Of a stretch of 64,000 nt of DNA, positions 29,614-40,075 are shown piece by piece. Under the pieces are notes generated by a model, which did not search any database, was not told the DNA's origin, and saw nothing but the letters and a program-made list of their open reading frames with translations. Both the position numbers and the translations under genes were made by a program. Numbering within the stretch: position 1 is the first letter of the stretch; every line of letters begins with the position of its first letter. The DNA is from Superficieibacter sp. 1612_C1 (GTDB lineage Bacteria; Pseudomonadota; Gammaproteobacteria; Enterobacterales; Enterobacteriaceae): contig NZ_JADGMI010000005.1 of the NCBI RefSeq assembly GCF_015234305.1, positions 372,001 through 436,000 of the forward strand. Direction: 5' to 3'.

Positions 29614-32322
29614 TTACTGCCAGCCATACCGACGACTATAAATTCCTTTCACCAGTTGCGTCAGCGTCATATACCCCGCCAGAATCGCGATCAGCCACGG
29701 GAAGTAGCTCAGCGGCAGCGCCTGGAGCTGTAAATAACTTGCCAGCGGCGAGAACGGCAGCGCAATGCCGACCACCATCACCAGCAGCGTCATCAGCATC
29801 AGCGGCCAGGCGGCGCGGCTCTGGATAAACGGCAGGCGGCGGGTGCGGATCATATGCACAATCAGCGTCTGCGACAGCAACCCTACGACAAACCAGCCGG
29901 ACTGGAACAGGGTCTGCGACTCCGGCGTGTTGGCGTGGAACACCCACCACATCAGGCAGAATGTCAGGATGTCGAAAATCGAGCTGATCGGTCCGAAGAA
30001 GATCATAAAGCGCCCCAGATCCGCCGGGTTCCAGCGCTGCGGCTTCTGGATCTGCTCATCGTCAACGTTATCAAACGGCAGCGCCACCTGGGATACATCG
30101 TACAGCAGGTTCTGGATCAGCAGATGCAGGGGCAGCATCGGCAGGAATGGCAGAAAGGCGCTGGCCACCAGCACGCTGAAAACGTTGCCGAAGTTTGAAC
30201 TGGCGGTCATCTTAATGTATTTGAGCATATTGGCAAAGGTGCGGCGTCCTTCGATGACGCCCTCTTCCAGCACCATCAGGCTTTTTTCCAGCAGGATGAT
30301 GTCGGCGGCCTCGCGGGCGATATCCACCGCGCCGTCCACGGAAATCCCGATGTCTGCGGCACGCAGCGCGGGAGCATCGTTAATGCCGTCGCCCATAAAG
30401 CCGACCACATGGCCTTCACGCTTGAGCAGGGTGACGATGCGTTCTTTATGCAGCGGCGTCAGGCGGGCAAACAGCGTGGTGCATTGCGCCAGTCGCGCCA
30501 GTTCGTCATCGCTCAACCCTTCAATATCGCTGCCGATCACCACTTGCCCCGCATCCAGTCCTACTTCATGGCACACTTTCGCCGCCACCAGTTCGCTGTC
30601 GCCGGTGAGGATTTTCACGGTGATGCCGCTGGCTTTCAGCGCTTTCAGCGCAGGCGCGGTCGTCTCTTTCGGCGGATCGAGAAAGGCGATGTAACCTTCC
30701 AGGATCAGATCCGACTCGTCTATCCGCTGATAGTCGCCTTCACGCGCCGGAAGGTATTTAGTAGCAACCGCCACCACGCGCAATCCCTGACGGTTCAGGG
30801 TATCAGTGACGCGCTTAACGCGGCGCAGCATGGCGTCATCCAGCGGCACGATGTCGCCGTTATGGCGGACGTGCGCACAGACATTGAGGATCTCCTGCAA
30901 CGCGCCTTTGCAGACCAGTTGATGCACGTCCGGTTGTTCTGCCACCACCACTGACATCCGGCGACGCTCGAAATCAAACGGGATTTCGTCAATTTTTTGC
31001 CAGCGCTCTGAAAGCCCGCGCGCCGCTTCTTCGTCCACTCCTTCGAGCACGGCGGTATCCAGCAGGTTTTTTAGCCCGGTCTGATAGTGACTGTTCAGCC
31101 ACGCGGAATGCAGCACGCGATCGCTGGCTTTCCCGGCGATATCGGTGTGGGTCTCCAGTACGATTTTATCCTGGGTGAGGGTGCCGGTTTTATCGGTGCA
31201 GAGGATGTCCATCGCGCCAAAGTTCTGAATAGCGTCCAGGTGTTTGACGATGACCTTCTGTTTAGACAGCTTCACCGCGCCACGCGCCAGCGTCGAGGTG
31301 ACGATCATCGGCAGCATTTCTGGCGTCAGGCCGACCGCAACCGAGAGGGCAAACAGCGCCGCTTCCCACCAGTCGCCTTTGGTGTAGCCGTTAATCAGCA
31401 GCACCAGCGGCGTCATCACCAGCATAAAGCGGATCAGCAGCATGCTGACGCGGCCAATTCCCTTCTGGAAGGCGTTTGGCTCGCTGGCCTGCTCGCTCAC
31501 CCGCCCCGCGAGTTGACCAAACCAGGTATTGCCGCCAGTGGCAATCACCAGAGCCTGCGCGGTGCCGCTCACCACGTTAGTGCCCATAAAACAGAGGGTA
31601 TCGCACTCCAGCGGATTGGTTTGCTGTGTGTGCCGGGTGTGTGCGGCTTTCTCCACCGGCAGAGACTCTCCGGTCAGCGACGCCTGCGCCACAAAAAGAT
31701 CGCGGGCCTGGAGCACGCGCAGGTCCGCCGGGATCATATCCCCCGCCGCCAGCTTAACAATATCGCCCGGCACCAGCCGATCGATGGGCAGCTCCACCCA
31801 ACCGTTTTCCCCTTTCTCATTGCTGACGCGCAGCACCGTGGCGGTATTGCTGACCATCGCTTTCAGGGCGTCGGCCGCCTTCGTTGAACGCGCCTCCTGA
31901 ATAAAGTTAAGCAGCGTTGAGATGCCTACCATCAGACCGATCACGCCCGCAGCGAAGAGATCTTCCGTCGCATAAGAAACGATGCCGAGGACGGTCAGCA
32001 GCAGGTTGAACGGGTTGCGATAGCAGATCCACAAATGCACCCACCACGGCGACGGCTGTTCGGCGGGAAGCTGGTTTTCACCATGTCGGGCGCGGGCAGC
32101 CTCGACTTCCGCCGCATTCAGCCCTTCCGGATGGCTGTCGAAGGCGTGCCAGAGATCGCGCTCGCGCATCGCTGCGATTTTCAGACACTGCTCGCCGAGC
32201 GATGCAGGGATCGCCGCGCCGGTGATATTTTTGGCCTCGGGCAGCGGATCGCGCTGCACCAGACGGCGGGGTAAATGACGGTTCAGCCGGGCAAAAAGCT
32301 GGCGGGTAATATTTTTCAGCAT
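29614..32322 (-). CDS. mgtA: Magnesium-importing P-type ATPase MgtA
   Basis: Inner-membrane P3B-type ATPase that brings Mg2+ into the cell when it is scarce. The 902-residue chain has the phosphorylation site DKTGTLTQD, the actuator loop SLTGESLPVEK, the hinge MGDGINDAPALRAADIGISVD, ten membrane segments, and the C-terminus SRRYGWQ of E. coli/Salmonella MgtA. Expression is controlled by PhoP at the promoter and by the long leader with MgtL, both visible upstream. It is convergent with the LysR gene with only 29 bp between. Confidence 0.98.
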   Translation of the reverse strand: MLKNITRQLFARLNRHLPRRLVQRDPLPEAKNITGAAIPASLGEQCLKIAAMRERDLWHAFDSHPEGLNAAEVEAARARHGENQLPAEQPSPWWVHLWICYRNPFNLLLTVLGIVSYATEDLFAAGVIGLMVGISTLLNFIQEARSTKAADALKAMVSNTATVLRVSNEKGENGWVELPIDRLVPGDIVKLAAGDMIPADLRVLQARDLFVAQASLTGESLPVEKAAHTRHTQQTNPLECDTLCFMGTNVVSGTAQALVIATGGNTWFGQLAGRVSEQASEPNAFQKGIGRVSMLLIRFMLVMTPLVLLINGYTKGDWWEAALFALSVAVGLTPEMLPMIVTSTLARGAVKLSKQKVIVKHLDAIQNFGAMDILCTDKTGTLTQDKIVLETHTDIAGKASDRVLHSAWLNSHYQTGLKNLLDTAVLEGVDEEAARGLSERWQKIDEIPFDFERRRMSVVVAEQPDVHQLVCKGALQEILNVCAHVRHNGDIVPLDDAMLRRVKRVTDTLNRQGLRVVAVATKYLPAREGDYQRIDESDLILEGYIAFLDPPKETTAPALKALKASGITVKILTGDSELVAAKVCHEVGLDAGQVVIGSDIEGLSDDELARLAQCTTLFARLTPLHKERIVTLLKREGHVVGFMGDGINDAPALRAADIGISVDGAVDIAREAADIILLEKSLMVLEEGVIEGRRTFANMLKYIKMTASSNFGNVFSVLVASAFLPFLPMLPLHLLIQNLLYDVSQVALPFDNVDDEQIQKPQRWNPADLGRFMIFFGPISSIFDILTFCLMWWVFHANTPESQTLFQSGWFVVGLLSQTLIVHMIRTRRLPFIQSRAAWPLMLMTLLVMVVGIALPFSPLASYLQLQALPLSYFPWLIAILAGYMTLTQLVKGIYSRRYGWQ

Positions 32323-32599
32323 AATCAGTCCCTCCGCGCCCGTTAGTCACGGGGCGCAGAAATTCCTTCAGGCGTGGCAAAGCCCTGCCTGACAGGCAAA
32401 TACATTTTTACAGGGACGCGGATAACGTCACTGCCTTACGCTTCCGCTAAGGCAGTGAAAAGACTGGCTTACCGGAAGTTGGGGTGTCTCCGTCGCGGGA
32501 GAGGGGTGGGATCGGGATCCATACGGCCTCCGGTAAGTTAATGGGGTAATAAAACGCCGTGAATTATATAGTTCTGCAAATATAATTTGTGGCAATTAT
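32323..32599 (-). ncRNA. mgtA 5' leader (Mg2+/proline-responsive leader)
   Basis: The distance from the predicted start point (near 32599) to the mgtA ATG is about 277 nt, similar to the leader that in Salmonella controls transcription elongation into mgtA in response to Mg2+ and to proline availability. It contains the mgtL peptide frame and a strong stem (11 bp, 32428-32438 with 32448-32458). Conserved architecture supports the same mechanism here; the alternative pairings were not modelled. Confidence 0.78.
32469..32522 (-). CDS. mgtL: mgtA leader peptide MgtL
   Basis: A 17-codon frame in the mgtA leader encodes MDPDPTPLPRRRHPNFR. The first 12 residues are identical to what I recall of Salmonella MgtL (MDPDPTPLPRRRLKLFR), and the four proline codons that slow ribosomes are conserved, with a fifth proline in the changed C-terminal part. 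In Salmonella, ribosome stalling on this peptide when proline or Mg2+ is low favours mgtA transcription. Confidence 0.87.
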   Translation of the reverse strand: MDPDPTPLPRRRHPNFR

Positions 32600-32605
32600 G
32601 GCGGT

Positions 32606-32640
32606 ATGATACCGCCACGTGACTAAACCGAACATAAACC
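32606..32640 (-). promoter_or_regulatory. PhoP-dependent mgtA promoter
   Basis: On the minus strand two perfect GGTTTA hexamers are separated by five bases (32640-32635 and 32629-32624), the PhoP box (T/G)GTTTA-N5-(T/G)GTTTA. Exactly 12 bp further lies the -10 hexamer TATCAT (32611-32606). This is the canonical layout in which the PhoP box replaces the -35 element. Confidence 0.88.
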
Positions 32641-32645
32641 AGACT

Positions 32646-32674
32646 TTGCCCATTGTTATTAAGCCAGGTAAAGT
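32646..32674 (+). promoter_or_regulatory. Candidate treR promoter
   Basis: TTGCCC (32646-32651), 17-bp spacer, TAAAGT (32669-32674), about 40 bp upstream of the treR ATG and only 5 bp from the divergent PhoP box of mgtA. PhoP or polymerase at one promoter could affect the other. Confidence 0.5.
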
Positions 32675-32715
32675 TAAGCTCTTTTAAGCGTTGCTTCACC
32701 TCACGGGACGACAGG

Positions 32716-33663
32716 ATGCAAAACCGGCTGACGATCAAAGACATTGCGCGCTTAAGCGGAGTGGGTAAATCTACCGTCTCTCGCGTGCTGAATAATGAAA
32801 GCGGCGTCAGCGAGCGTACCCGCGAGCGTGTTGAAGCCGTCATGCAGCAGCATGGCTTTTCGCCCTCCCGCTCTGCACGCGCCATGCGCGGGCAGAGCGA
32901 CAAAGTGGTGGCGATTATTGTCACCCGTCTGGACTCACTGTCGGAAAACCTGGCCGTACAGACCATGCTGCCGGTGTTTTATGAGCAGGGCTACGATCCG
33001 ATCATGATTGAGAGCCAGTTTTCGACGGCGATGGTCGAGGAGCATCTCGGCATGCTGCAACGTCGCAATATCGACGGCGTGGTACTGTTTGGCTTTACCG
33101 GTATTGGCGTGGAGATGCTGGCAAGCTGGCAATCTTCGCTGGTCCTGCTGGCGCGCGATGCGAAAGGCTTTGCCTCAGTATGCTATGACGATGAAGGCGC
33201 AATTCAGATCCTGATGCAGCGCCTTTACGATCGCGGTCATCGTCATATCAGCTACCTTGGCGTGCCGCATCGTGACATCACCACCGGTCAGCGCCGCCAT
33301 CAGGCGTGGTTATCCTTCTGCAAAAAGCATCGCCTGCCGACGGTCTCCACCCTGCCGGGCCTGACCATGAAGCAGGGCTATGAACATGTGGTGGACGTGC
33401 TGACGCCCGACACTACCGCGTTAGTTTGCGCTACCGATACGCTGGCGCTGGGTGCCAGCAAGTATTTACAGGAACAGCGCATTGACAGCGTTCAGCTCGC
33501 CAGCGTCGGTAATACGCCGCTGATCAAGTTCCTGCACCCGGAGATCGTCACCGTCGATCCGGGCTACGCCGAGGCTGGCCGTCAGGCTGCCTCACAGCTG
33601 ATCGATCAGATCAACGGTCGCAGCGAGCCGCGGCAAATCGTGATCCCCGCCACCCTCTCGTAA
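32716..33663 (+). CDS. treR: Trehalose operon repressor TreR
   Basis: LacI-family repressor of treBC, released by trehalose 6-phosphate. The 315 residues start MQNRLTIKDIARLSGVGKST and carry the LacI HTH and hinge helix, then a sugar-phosphate-binding domain; the sequence tracks E. coli TreR to the ending PATLS. The ATG at 32716 (after GACAGG) is the homologous start; the open frame runs on upstream to 32653. Its operator lies just downstream, before treB. Confidence 0.96.
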   Translation: MQNRLTIKDIARLSGVGKSTVSRVLNNESGVSERTRERVEAVMQQHGFSPSRSARAMRGQSDKVVAIIVTRLDSLSENLAVQTMLPVFYEQGYDPIMIESQFSTAMVEEHLGMLQRRNIDGVVLFGFTGIGVEMLASWQSSLVLLARDAKGFASVCYDDEGAIQILMQRLYDRGHRHISYLGVPHRDITTGQRRHQAWLSFCKKHRLPTVSTLPGLTMKQGYEHVVDVLTPDTTALVCATDTLALGASKYLQEQRIDSVQLASVGNTPLIKFLHPEIVTVDPGYAEAGRQAASQLIDQINGRSEPRQIVIPATLS

Positions 33664-33700
33664 TTCGCAAAACACAATTTATGTGATCGTCGCTACGTTT

Positions 33701-33714
33701 CGGGAACGTTCCCG
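33701..33714. promoter_or_regulatory. TreR operator
   Basis: CGGGAACGTTCCCG is a perfect 14-bp palindrome of LacI-family type, with a central CG, in the treR-treB gap 83 bp before the treB ATG. A TATACT at 33736-33741 is a possible -10. A TGTGA half-site (33682-33686) upstream could be part of a weak CRP site; its second half matches poorly. Confidence 0.75.
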
Positions 33715-33796
33715 TTCTCACTCATTCACCAAAGATATACTCTCTCCGCCAGTTATCACCCCGACCCCCTCTTTACATCTGCCACGAGGCTTTAAG

Positions 33797-35215
33797 ATGA
33801 GTAAAGTTAATCAACAGGATATTGATCGGCTGATCGAACTGGTCGGCGGCCGCGAAAACATCGCCACCGTCAGCCACTGCATTACCCGCTTGCGCTTCGT
33901 GCTCAACCAACCGGCGAAGGCCGATCCGAAAGCGATTGAACAACTGCGGATGGTTAAAGGCTGTTTCACCAATGCCGGACAATTTCAGGTGGTGATTGGC
34001 ACCGATGTCGGCGACTATTATCAGGTTCTGCTGGCCTCCACAGGGCAGGCGCGCGCCGATAAAGAACAGGCGAAAAAAGCCGCGCGGCAGAATATGAAAT
34101 GGTATGAGCAGCTCATCTCCCACTTTGCCGAAATCTTCTTTCCGCTGCTGCCCGCCCTGATTAGCGGCGGCCTGATTCTGGGCTTCCGTAATGTGATCGG
34201 CGACTTGCCGATGAGCAACGGTCAGACGCTGGCGCAGATGTTCCCGGCGCTGAAAACGATCTACGACTTTTTATGGCTGATTGGCGAGGCGATCTTCTTC
34301 TATCTGCCGGTCGGCATTTGCTGGTCAGCGGTACGTAAGCTGGGCGGTACACCGATCCTCGGCATCGTTCTCGGCATTACGCTGGTGTCGCCGCAGTTAA
34401 TGAACGCTTACTTACTGGGTCAGCAGACGCCGGAAGTGTGGAATTTCGGCCTGTTCAGCATCGCCAAAGTCGGCTACCAGGCGCAGGTGATCCCGGCGCT
34501 GCTGGCGGGTCTGGCGCTTGGCTTTATTGAAAATTACCTCAAGCGTATCGTGCCCAGCTATCTGTACCTGGTGGTGGTCCCGGTCTGTTCGCTGCTGCTA
34601 GCGGTCTTCCTCGCCCACGCCTTTATCGGCCCGTTTGGCCGCATGATTGGCGACGGTGTGGCCTTTGCGGTACGTCACCTGATGACCGGCAGCTTCGCCC
34701 CGATTGGCGCGGCGTTGTTCGGTTTCCTTTATGCGCCGCTGGTGATCACCGGCGTGCATCAGACCACCCTGGCCATCGACATGCAGATGATCCAGAGCCT
34801 CGGCGGCACGCCGGTATGGCCGCTGATCGCGCTATCAAACATTGCCCAGGCGTCGGCGGTGCTCGGCATTATTATTGTCAGCCGCAAACATAACGAGCGG
34901 GAAATCTCCGTTCCGGCCGCCATTGCCGCCTTCCTCGGCGTCACCGAACCGGCGATGTACGGCATCAACCTGAAATATCGCTTCCCGATGCTCTGCGCGA
35001 TGATTGGCTCCGGCCTCGCGGGCTTGCTGTGTGGACTTTACGGCGTGATGGCCAACGGCATTGGCGTTGGCGGCCTGCCGGGTATTCTCTCTATCCAGCC
35101 GGGCTACTGGCAGGTCTTTGGCATTGCGATGCTGATCGCGATTGTGATCCCGGTGGTCCTCACCACGGTGATGTATCAGCGTAAGCACCGTCAGGGTACG
35201 TTACAGATTGTCTGA
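33797..35215 (+). CDS. treB: PTS trehalose transporter EIIBC
   Basis: Imports trehalose and phosphorylates it to trehalose 6-phosphate. The 472-residue chain has an N-terminal EIIB domain with the phospho-cysteine in VSHCITRLRFVL, a linker, and an EIIC domain of about ten membrane segments with the FLGVTEPAMYGI signature. There is no EIIA domain, so it depends on EIIA-Glc as in E. coli. Start at ATG 33797 (MSKVNQQDIDRLIEL) with GAGG upstream. Confidence 0.96.
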   Translation: MSKVNQQDIDRLIELVGGRENIATVSHCITRLRFVLNQPAKADPKAIEQLRMVKGCFTNAGQFQVVIGTDVGDYYQVLLASTGQARADKEQAKKAARQNMKWYEQLISHFAEIFFPLLPALISGGLILGFRNVIGDLPMSNGQTLAQMFPALKTIYDFLWLIGEAIFFYLPVGICWSAVRKLGGTPILGIVLGITLVSPQLMNAYLLGQQTPEVWNFGLFSIAKVGYQAQVIPALLAGLALGFIENYLKRIVPSYLYLVVVPVCSLLLAVFLAHAFIGPFGRMIGDGVAFAVRHLMTGSFAPIGAALFGFLYAPLVITGVHQTTLAIDMQMIQSLGGTPVWPLIALSNIAQASAVLGIIIVSRKHNEREISVPAAIAAFLGVTEPAMYGINLKYRFPMLCAMIGSGLAGLLCGLYGVMANGIGVGGLPGILSIQPGYWQVFGIAMLIAIVIPVVLTTVMYQRKHRQGTLQIV

Positions 35216-35222
35216 CTTTTTC

Positions 35223-35240
35223 GGGGCGCAGTTGCGCCCC
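35223..35240 (+). other. Intercistronic hairpin treB-treC
   Basis: GGGGCGC/GCGCCCC with loop AGTT lies in the short gap between treB and treC. It is followed by only two T residues, so it is more likely an mRNA-stabilising stem or partial terminator than a full stop. Confidence 0.55.
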
Positions 35241-35262
35241 TTCGTATTTGCAGGAAATAACC

Positions 35263-36915
35263 ATGAATATCCTTCCTCACTGGTGGCAAAACGGCGTCAT
35301 CTACCAAATTTATCCGAAGAGCTTTCAGGACACGACCGGCAGCGGCACCGGCGATTTACGCGGCGTAACCCAGCGCCTGGATTATCTGAAAACGCTGGGC
35401 GTTGACGCACTCTGGCTGACGCCGTTCTATATCTCCCCGCAGGTCGATAACGGCTACGATGTCGCCAACTATACCGCCATCGATCCCACCTACGGTTCGC
35501 TGGATGATTTTGACGCGCTGGTGGCAGAGGCGAAAGCGCGCGGCATGCGCATTATTCTGGATATGGTGTTTAACCATACTTCCACTCAGCATCCGTGGTT
35601 TCGTGAAGCGCTCAATAAAGAGAGCCCTTATCGCGAGTTCTATTTCTGGCGCGACGGCACGCCGGATGAAGCGCCGAATAACTGGCGTTCCAAATTCGGC
35701 GGCAGCGCCTGGCGCTGGCAGGCGGAGAGCGAGCAGTATTATCTGCATCTTTTTGCGCCGGAGCAGGCGGACCTGAACTGGGAAAACCCGCGCGTGCGCG
35801 ACCAGTTGAAGCAGGTGTGCGAATGCTGGGCCAATCGCGGCGTTGATGGCCTGCGCCTCGACGTGATTAATCTTATCTCCAAAGATCTGACGTTCCCAAA
35901 TGATGAACTGGGCGACGGTCGTCGTTTTTATACCGATGGCCCGCGCGTGCATGAATTTTTGCAGGAGATGAGCCGCGATGTGTTTATGCCGCGCGGGCTG
36001 ATGACGGTCGGGGAAATGTCCTCCACCACCCTGGAGCACTGCCAACAGTACGCGTCTCTGGATGGCGGTGAACTGTCGATGACCTTTAACTTTCACCATC
36101 TGAAAGTGGATTATCCCGCTGGCGAGAAATGGACCCAGGCGACACCCGATTTTGTGGCGCTCAAATCCCTGTTTCGCCACTGGCAGCAGGGGATGCATCA
36201 GCGGGCGTGGAACGCGCTGTTCTGGTGTAATCACGACCAGCCGCGCATTGTGTCGCGCTTTGGCGACGAAGGCGAATACCGTGTCCCCGCCGCCAAAATG
36301 CTGGCGATGGCGCTGCACGGTATGCAGGGCACGCCGTATATCTACCAGGGCGAAGAGATTGGCATGACCAATCCGCACTTTACCCGCATCACGGATTACC
36401 GGGACGTTGAGAGCCATAATATGTTCGCTGAACAGCGGGTGAACGGGCGCGATGCGCAGGAGTTGCTGGATATTCTCGCGGTCCGCTCGCGGGATAACAG
36501 CCGCACGCCGATGCAGTGGGACCACGGTCCCAACGCGGGCTTTACCACCGGTGAACCGTGGATCGGCGTGAACGCCAACGCAAGCGAGATCAATGTCGAG
36601 GCGGCGCTGGCGGACAAGCAGTCGGTATTTTATACCTACCAGGCGCTGATCGCGCTGCGCAAAACCCAGCCGGTGCTGACGTGGGGGGACTACGAGGATC
36701 TGCTGCCGGACCATCCACATCTGTGGTGTTACCGCCGCCAGTGGCAGGGACAGACGTTGCTGGTCATCGCCAACCTGAACCGCGAATGCCAGAACTGGCA
36801 GCCGGAGAAGATGAACGGTGCGTGGCAAGTGCTGATGAACAACTATCAAGAAGTGGCCGCACAGCCAGCGGCAATGACCCTTCGCCCGTTCGAAGCGGTC
36901 TGGTGGCTACAGTAG
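35263..36915 (+). CDS. treC: Trehalose-6-phosphate hydrolase
   Basis: Cytoplasmic GH13 enzyme that splits trehalose 6-phosphate to glucose and glucose 6-phosphate. The 550-residue chain has the family regions LDMVFNHTS, GLRLDVIN (nucleophile Asp), MTVGEMSS (acid/base Glu) and WCNHDQPR (third carboxylate). Homology to E. coli TreC starts at ILPHWWQNGVIYQ, so ATG 35263 is the start, preceded by CAGGAA. Second gene of treBC. Confidence 0.97.
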   Translation: MNILPHWWQNGVIYQIYPKSFQDTTGSGTGDLRGVTQRLDYLKTLGVDALWLTPFYISPQVDNGYDVANYTAIDPTYGSLDDFDALVAEAKARGMRIILDMVFNHTSTQHPWFREALNKESPYREFYFWRDGTPDEAPNNWRSKFGGSAWRWQAESEQYYLHLFAPEQADLNWENPRVRDQLKQVCECWANRGVDGLRLDVINLISKDLTFPNDELGDGRRFYTDGPRVHEFLQEMSRDVFMPRGLMTVGEMSSTTLEHCQQYASLDGGELSMTFNFHHLKVDYPAGEKWTQATPDFVALKSLFRHWQQGMHQRAWNALFWCNHDQPRIVSRFGDEGEYRVPAAKMLAMALHGMQGTPYIYQGEEIGMTNPHFTRITDYRDVESHNMFAEQRVNGRDAQELLDILAVRSRDNSRTPMQWDHGPNAGFTTGEPWIGVNANASEINVEAALADKQSVFYTYQALIALRKTQPVLTWGDYEDLLPDHPHLWCYRRQWQGQTLLVIANLNRECQNWQPEKMNGAWQVLMNNYQEVAAQPAAMTLRPFEAVWWLQ

Positions 36916-36921
36916 TCTTGT

Positions 36922-36951
36922 GCAGCCTGGTCAAACCGGGCTGCTTTATTT
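36922..36951 (+). terminator. treBC terminator
   Basis: A 10-bp stem with one G-T pair (GCAGCCTGGT/ACCGGGCTGC, loop CAA) is followed by TTTATTT, seven bases after the treC stop. Confidence 0.8.
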
Positions 36952-37045
36952 CCACGCTCTTTTTATGGCTTTTTGCAGTCATAAATAAGTCCGAAAAAAT
37001 CTGTCTCCCTACAGCGCCCGTCCTCTGTACTGTCTCCTTTTTACT

Positions 37046-37059
37046 TTGTCCTGCATCAA
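37046..37059 (+). promoter_or_regulatory. Distal FNR box of nrdDG
   Basis: TTGTC-CTGC-ATCAA matches the FNR consensus TTGAT-N4-ATCAA at eight of ten positions. Its centre is 31 bp upstream of the proximal box, the same separation as the -64.5/-33.5 pair reported for E. coli nrdDG. Confidence 0.7.
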
Positions 37060-37076
37060 TAAAACTGCAAACATCT

Positions 37077-37090
37077 TTGATGCAAATCAC
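37077..37090 (+). promoter_or_regulatory. Proximal FNR box of nrdDG
   Basis: TTGAT-GCAA-ATCAC matches the FNR consensus at nine of ten positions. With the -10 hexamer TAAAAT (37104-37109) and a start near 37117, its centre lies at about -33.5, so FNR would activate anaerobic transcription. Confidence 0.82.
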
Positions 37091-37134
37091 TACATATAGA
37101 ACTTAAAATGCCGCCCGGCCCTACATATTGTATT
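37088..37134 (+). promoter_or_regulatory. Paired NrdR boxes and -10 of nrdDG
   Basis: Two related sequences, CTACATATA (from 37090) and CTACATATT (from 37121), repeat with a 31-bp offset, three helical turns, and fit the core of the 16-bp NrdR box consensus. They flank the -10 hexamer TAAAAT at 37104-37109, so NrdR bound when dATP is plentiful would shut the promoter. Box limits are approximate: 37088-37103 and 37119-37134. Confidence 0.75.
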
Positions 37135-37283
37135 TATCGTCTATTATTGCACCATAGCCTTTCGCAATGGCTGTGGATAAAAAGGGCCATGCTTACCGGA
37201 AGTCTCTGGATACAGTAACGAAAAAAACTACCGGGACATCCCACCCTTTGTGGATAACCTGTTCTTTTAAATATGGAGTGATC

Positions 37284-39422
<2,139 letters not shown>

Positions 39423-39436
39423 GTCCGTGGCATCAA

Positions 39437-39533
39437 TGCCCGGTGGCGCTGCGCTTACCGGGCCTACGGGACGCACACAATACCCGGCGGCACGCCACAT
39501 AGGTAGGCCGGGTAAGCGCAGCGCCACCCGGCA
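39437..39533. repeat. REP pair (BIME) between nrdD and nrdG
   Basis: Two REP palindromes in opposite orientation (39437-39467 and 39503-39533) fill the 121-bp gap inside the nrdDG operon. As transcribed stem-loops they may protect the nrdD mRNA end and lower nrdG relative to nrdD. Confidence 0.85.
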
Positions 39534-39543
39534 GGAAACCACT

Positions 39544-40008
39544 ATGAACTACCATCAGTATTACCCCGTCGACATAGTCAACGGTCCCGGCACGCGCTGC
39601 ACCCTGTTTGTCTCAGGGTGCGTACATGAGTGCCCCGGCTGCTACAACAAAAGCACCTGGCGGCTGAACTCCGGTCAACCGTTCACTCAGGCGATGGCCG
39701 ATCAAATCATCCACGATCTGAACGACACGCGGATCAAGCGCCAGGGGATCACCCTCTCCGGCGGCGATCCGCTCCATCCGCAAAACGTCCCGGAGATCCT
39801 GACGCTGGTGCAGCGGATCCGCGCCGAGTGTCCCGGGAAAGATATCTGGATGTGGACCGGCTATAAACTGGATGAACTGAACGAAGCGCAAATGCAGGTG
39901 GTGGACCTGATCAACGTGCTGGTCGATGGTAAATTTGTACAGGATCTGAAAGATCCGGCGCTAATCTGGCGCGGTAGCAGCAATCAGGTGGTGCATCATT
40001 TGCGGTGA
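39544..40008 (+). CDS. nrdG: Anaerobic ribonucleotide reductase activase
   Basis: Radical SAM activase that forms the glycyl radical on NrdD. The 154-residue chain has the cluster motif CVHECPGC (C-x3-C-x2-C) early and the SAM-binding SGGDPLHPQN. Start at ATG 39544 (MNYHQYYPVDIVNG), preceded by GGAAACC; the frame continues upstream through REP sequence but that is not coding. Matches E. coli NrdG end to end. Confidence 0.97.
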   Translation: MNYHQYYPVDIVNGPGTRCTLFVSGCVHECPGCYNKSTWRLNSGQPFTQAMADQIIHDLNDTRIKRQGITLSGGDPLHPQNVPEILTLVQRIRAECPGKDIWMWTGYKLDELNEAQMQVVDLINVLVDGKFVQDLKDPALIWRGSSNQVVHHLR

Positions 40009-40050
40009 GAGACTGCAATATAAACCGTCTGATGACAAATAAAGAGATGT

Positions 40051-40075
40051 TAATGATTCCTTACAGGAATCATTA
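40051..40075. terminator. Hairpin between convergent nrdG and the DUF3037 gene
   Basis: A 10-bp AT-rich perfect stem (TAATGATTCC/GGAATCATTA, loop TTACA) sits between the two convergent stop codons. It lacks a clean T-run on either strand. Likely a weak bidirectional terminator. Confidence 0.5.
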
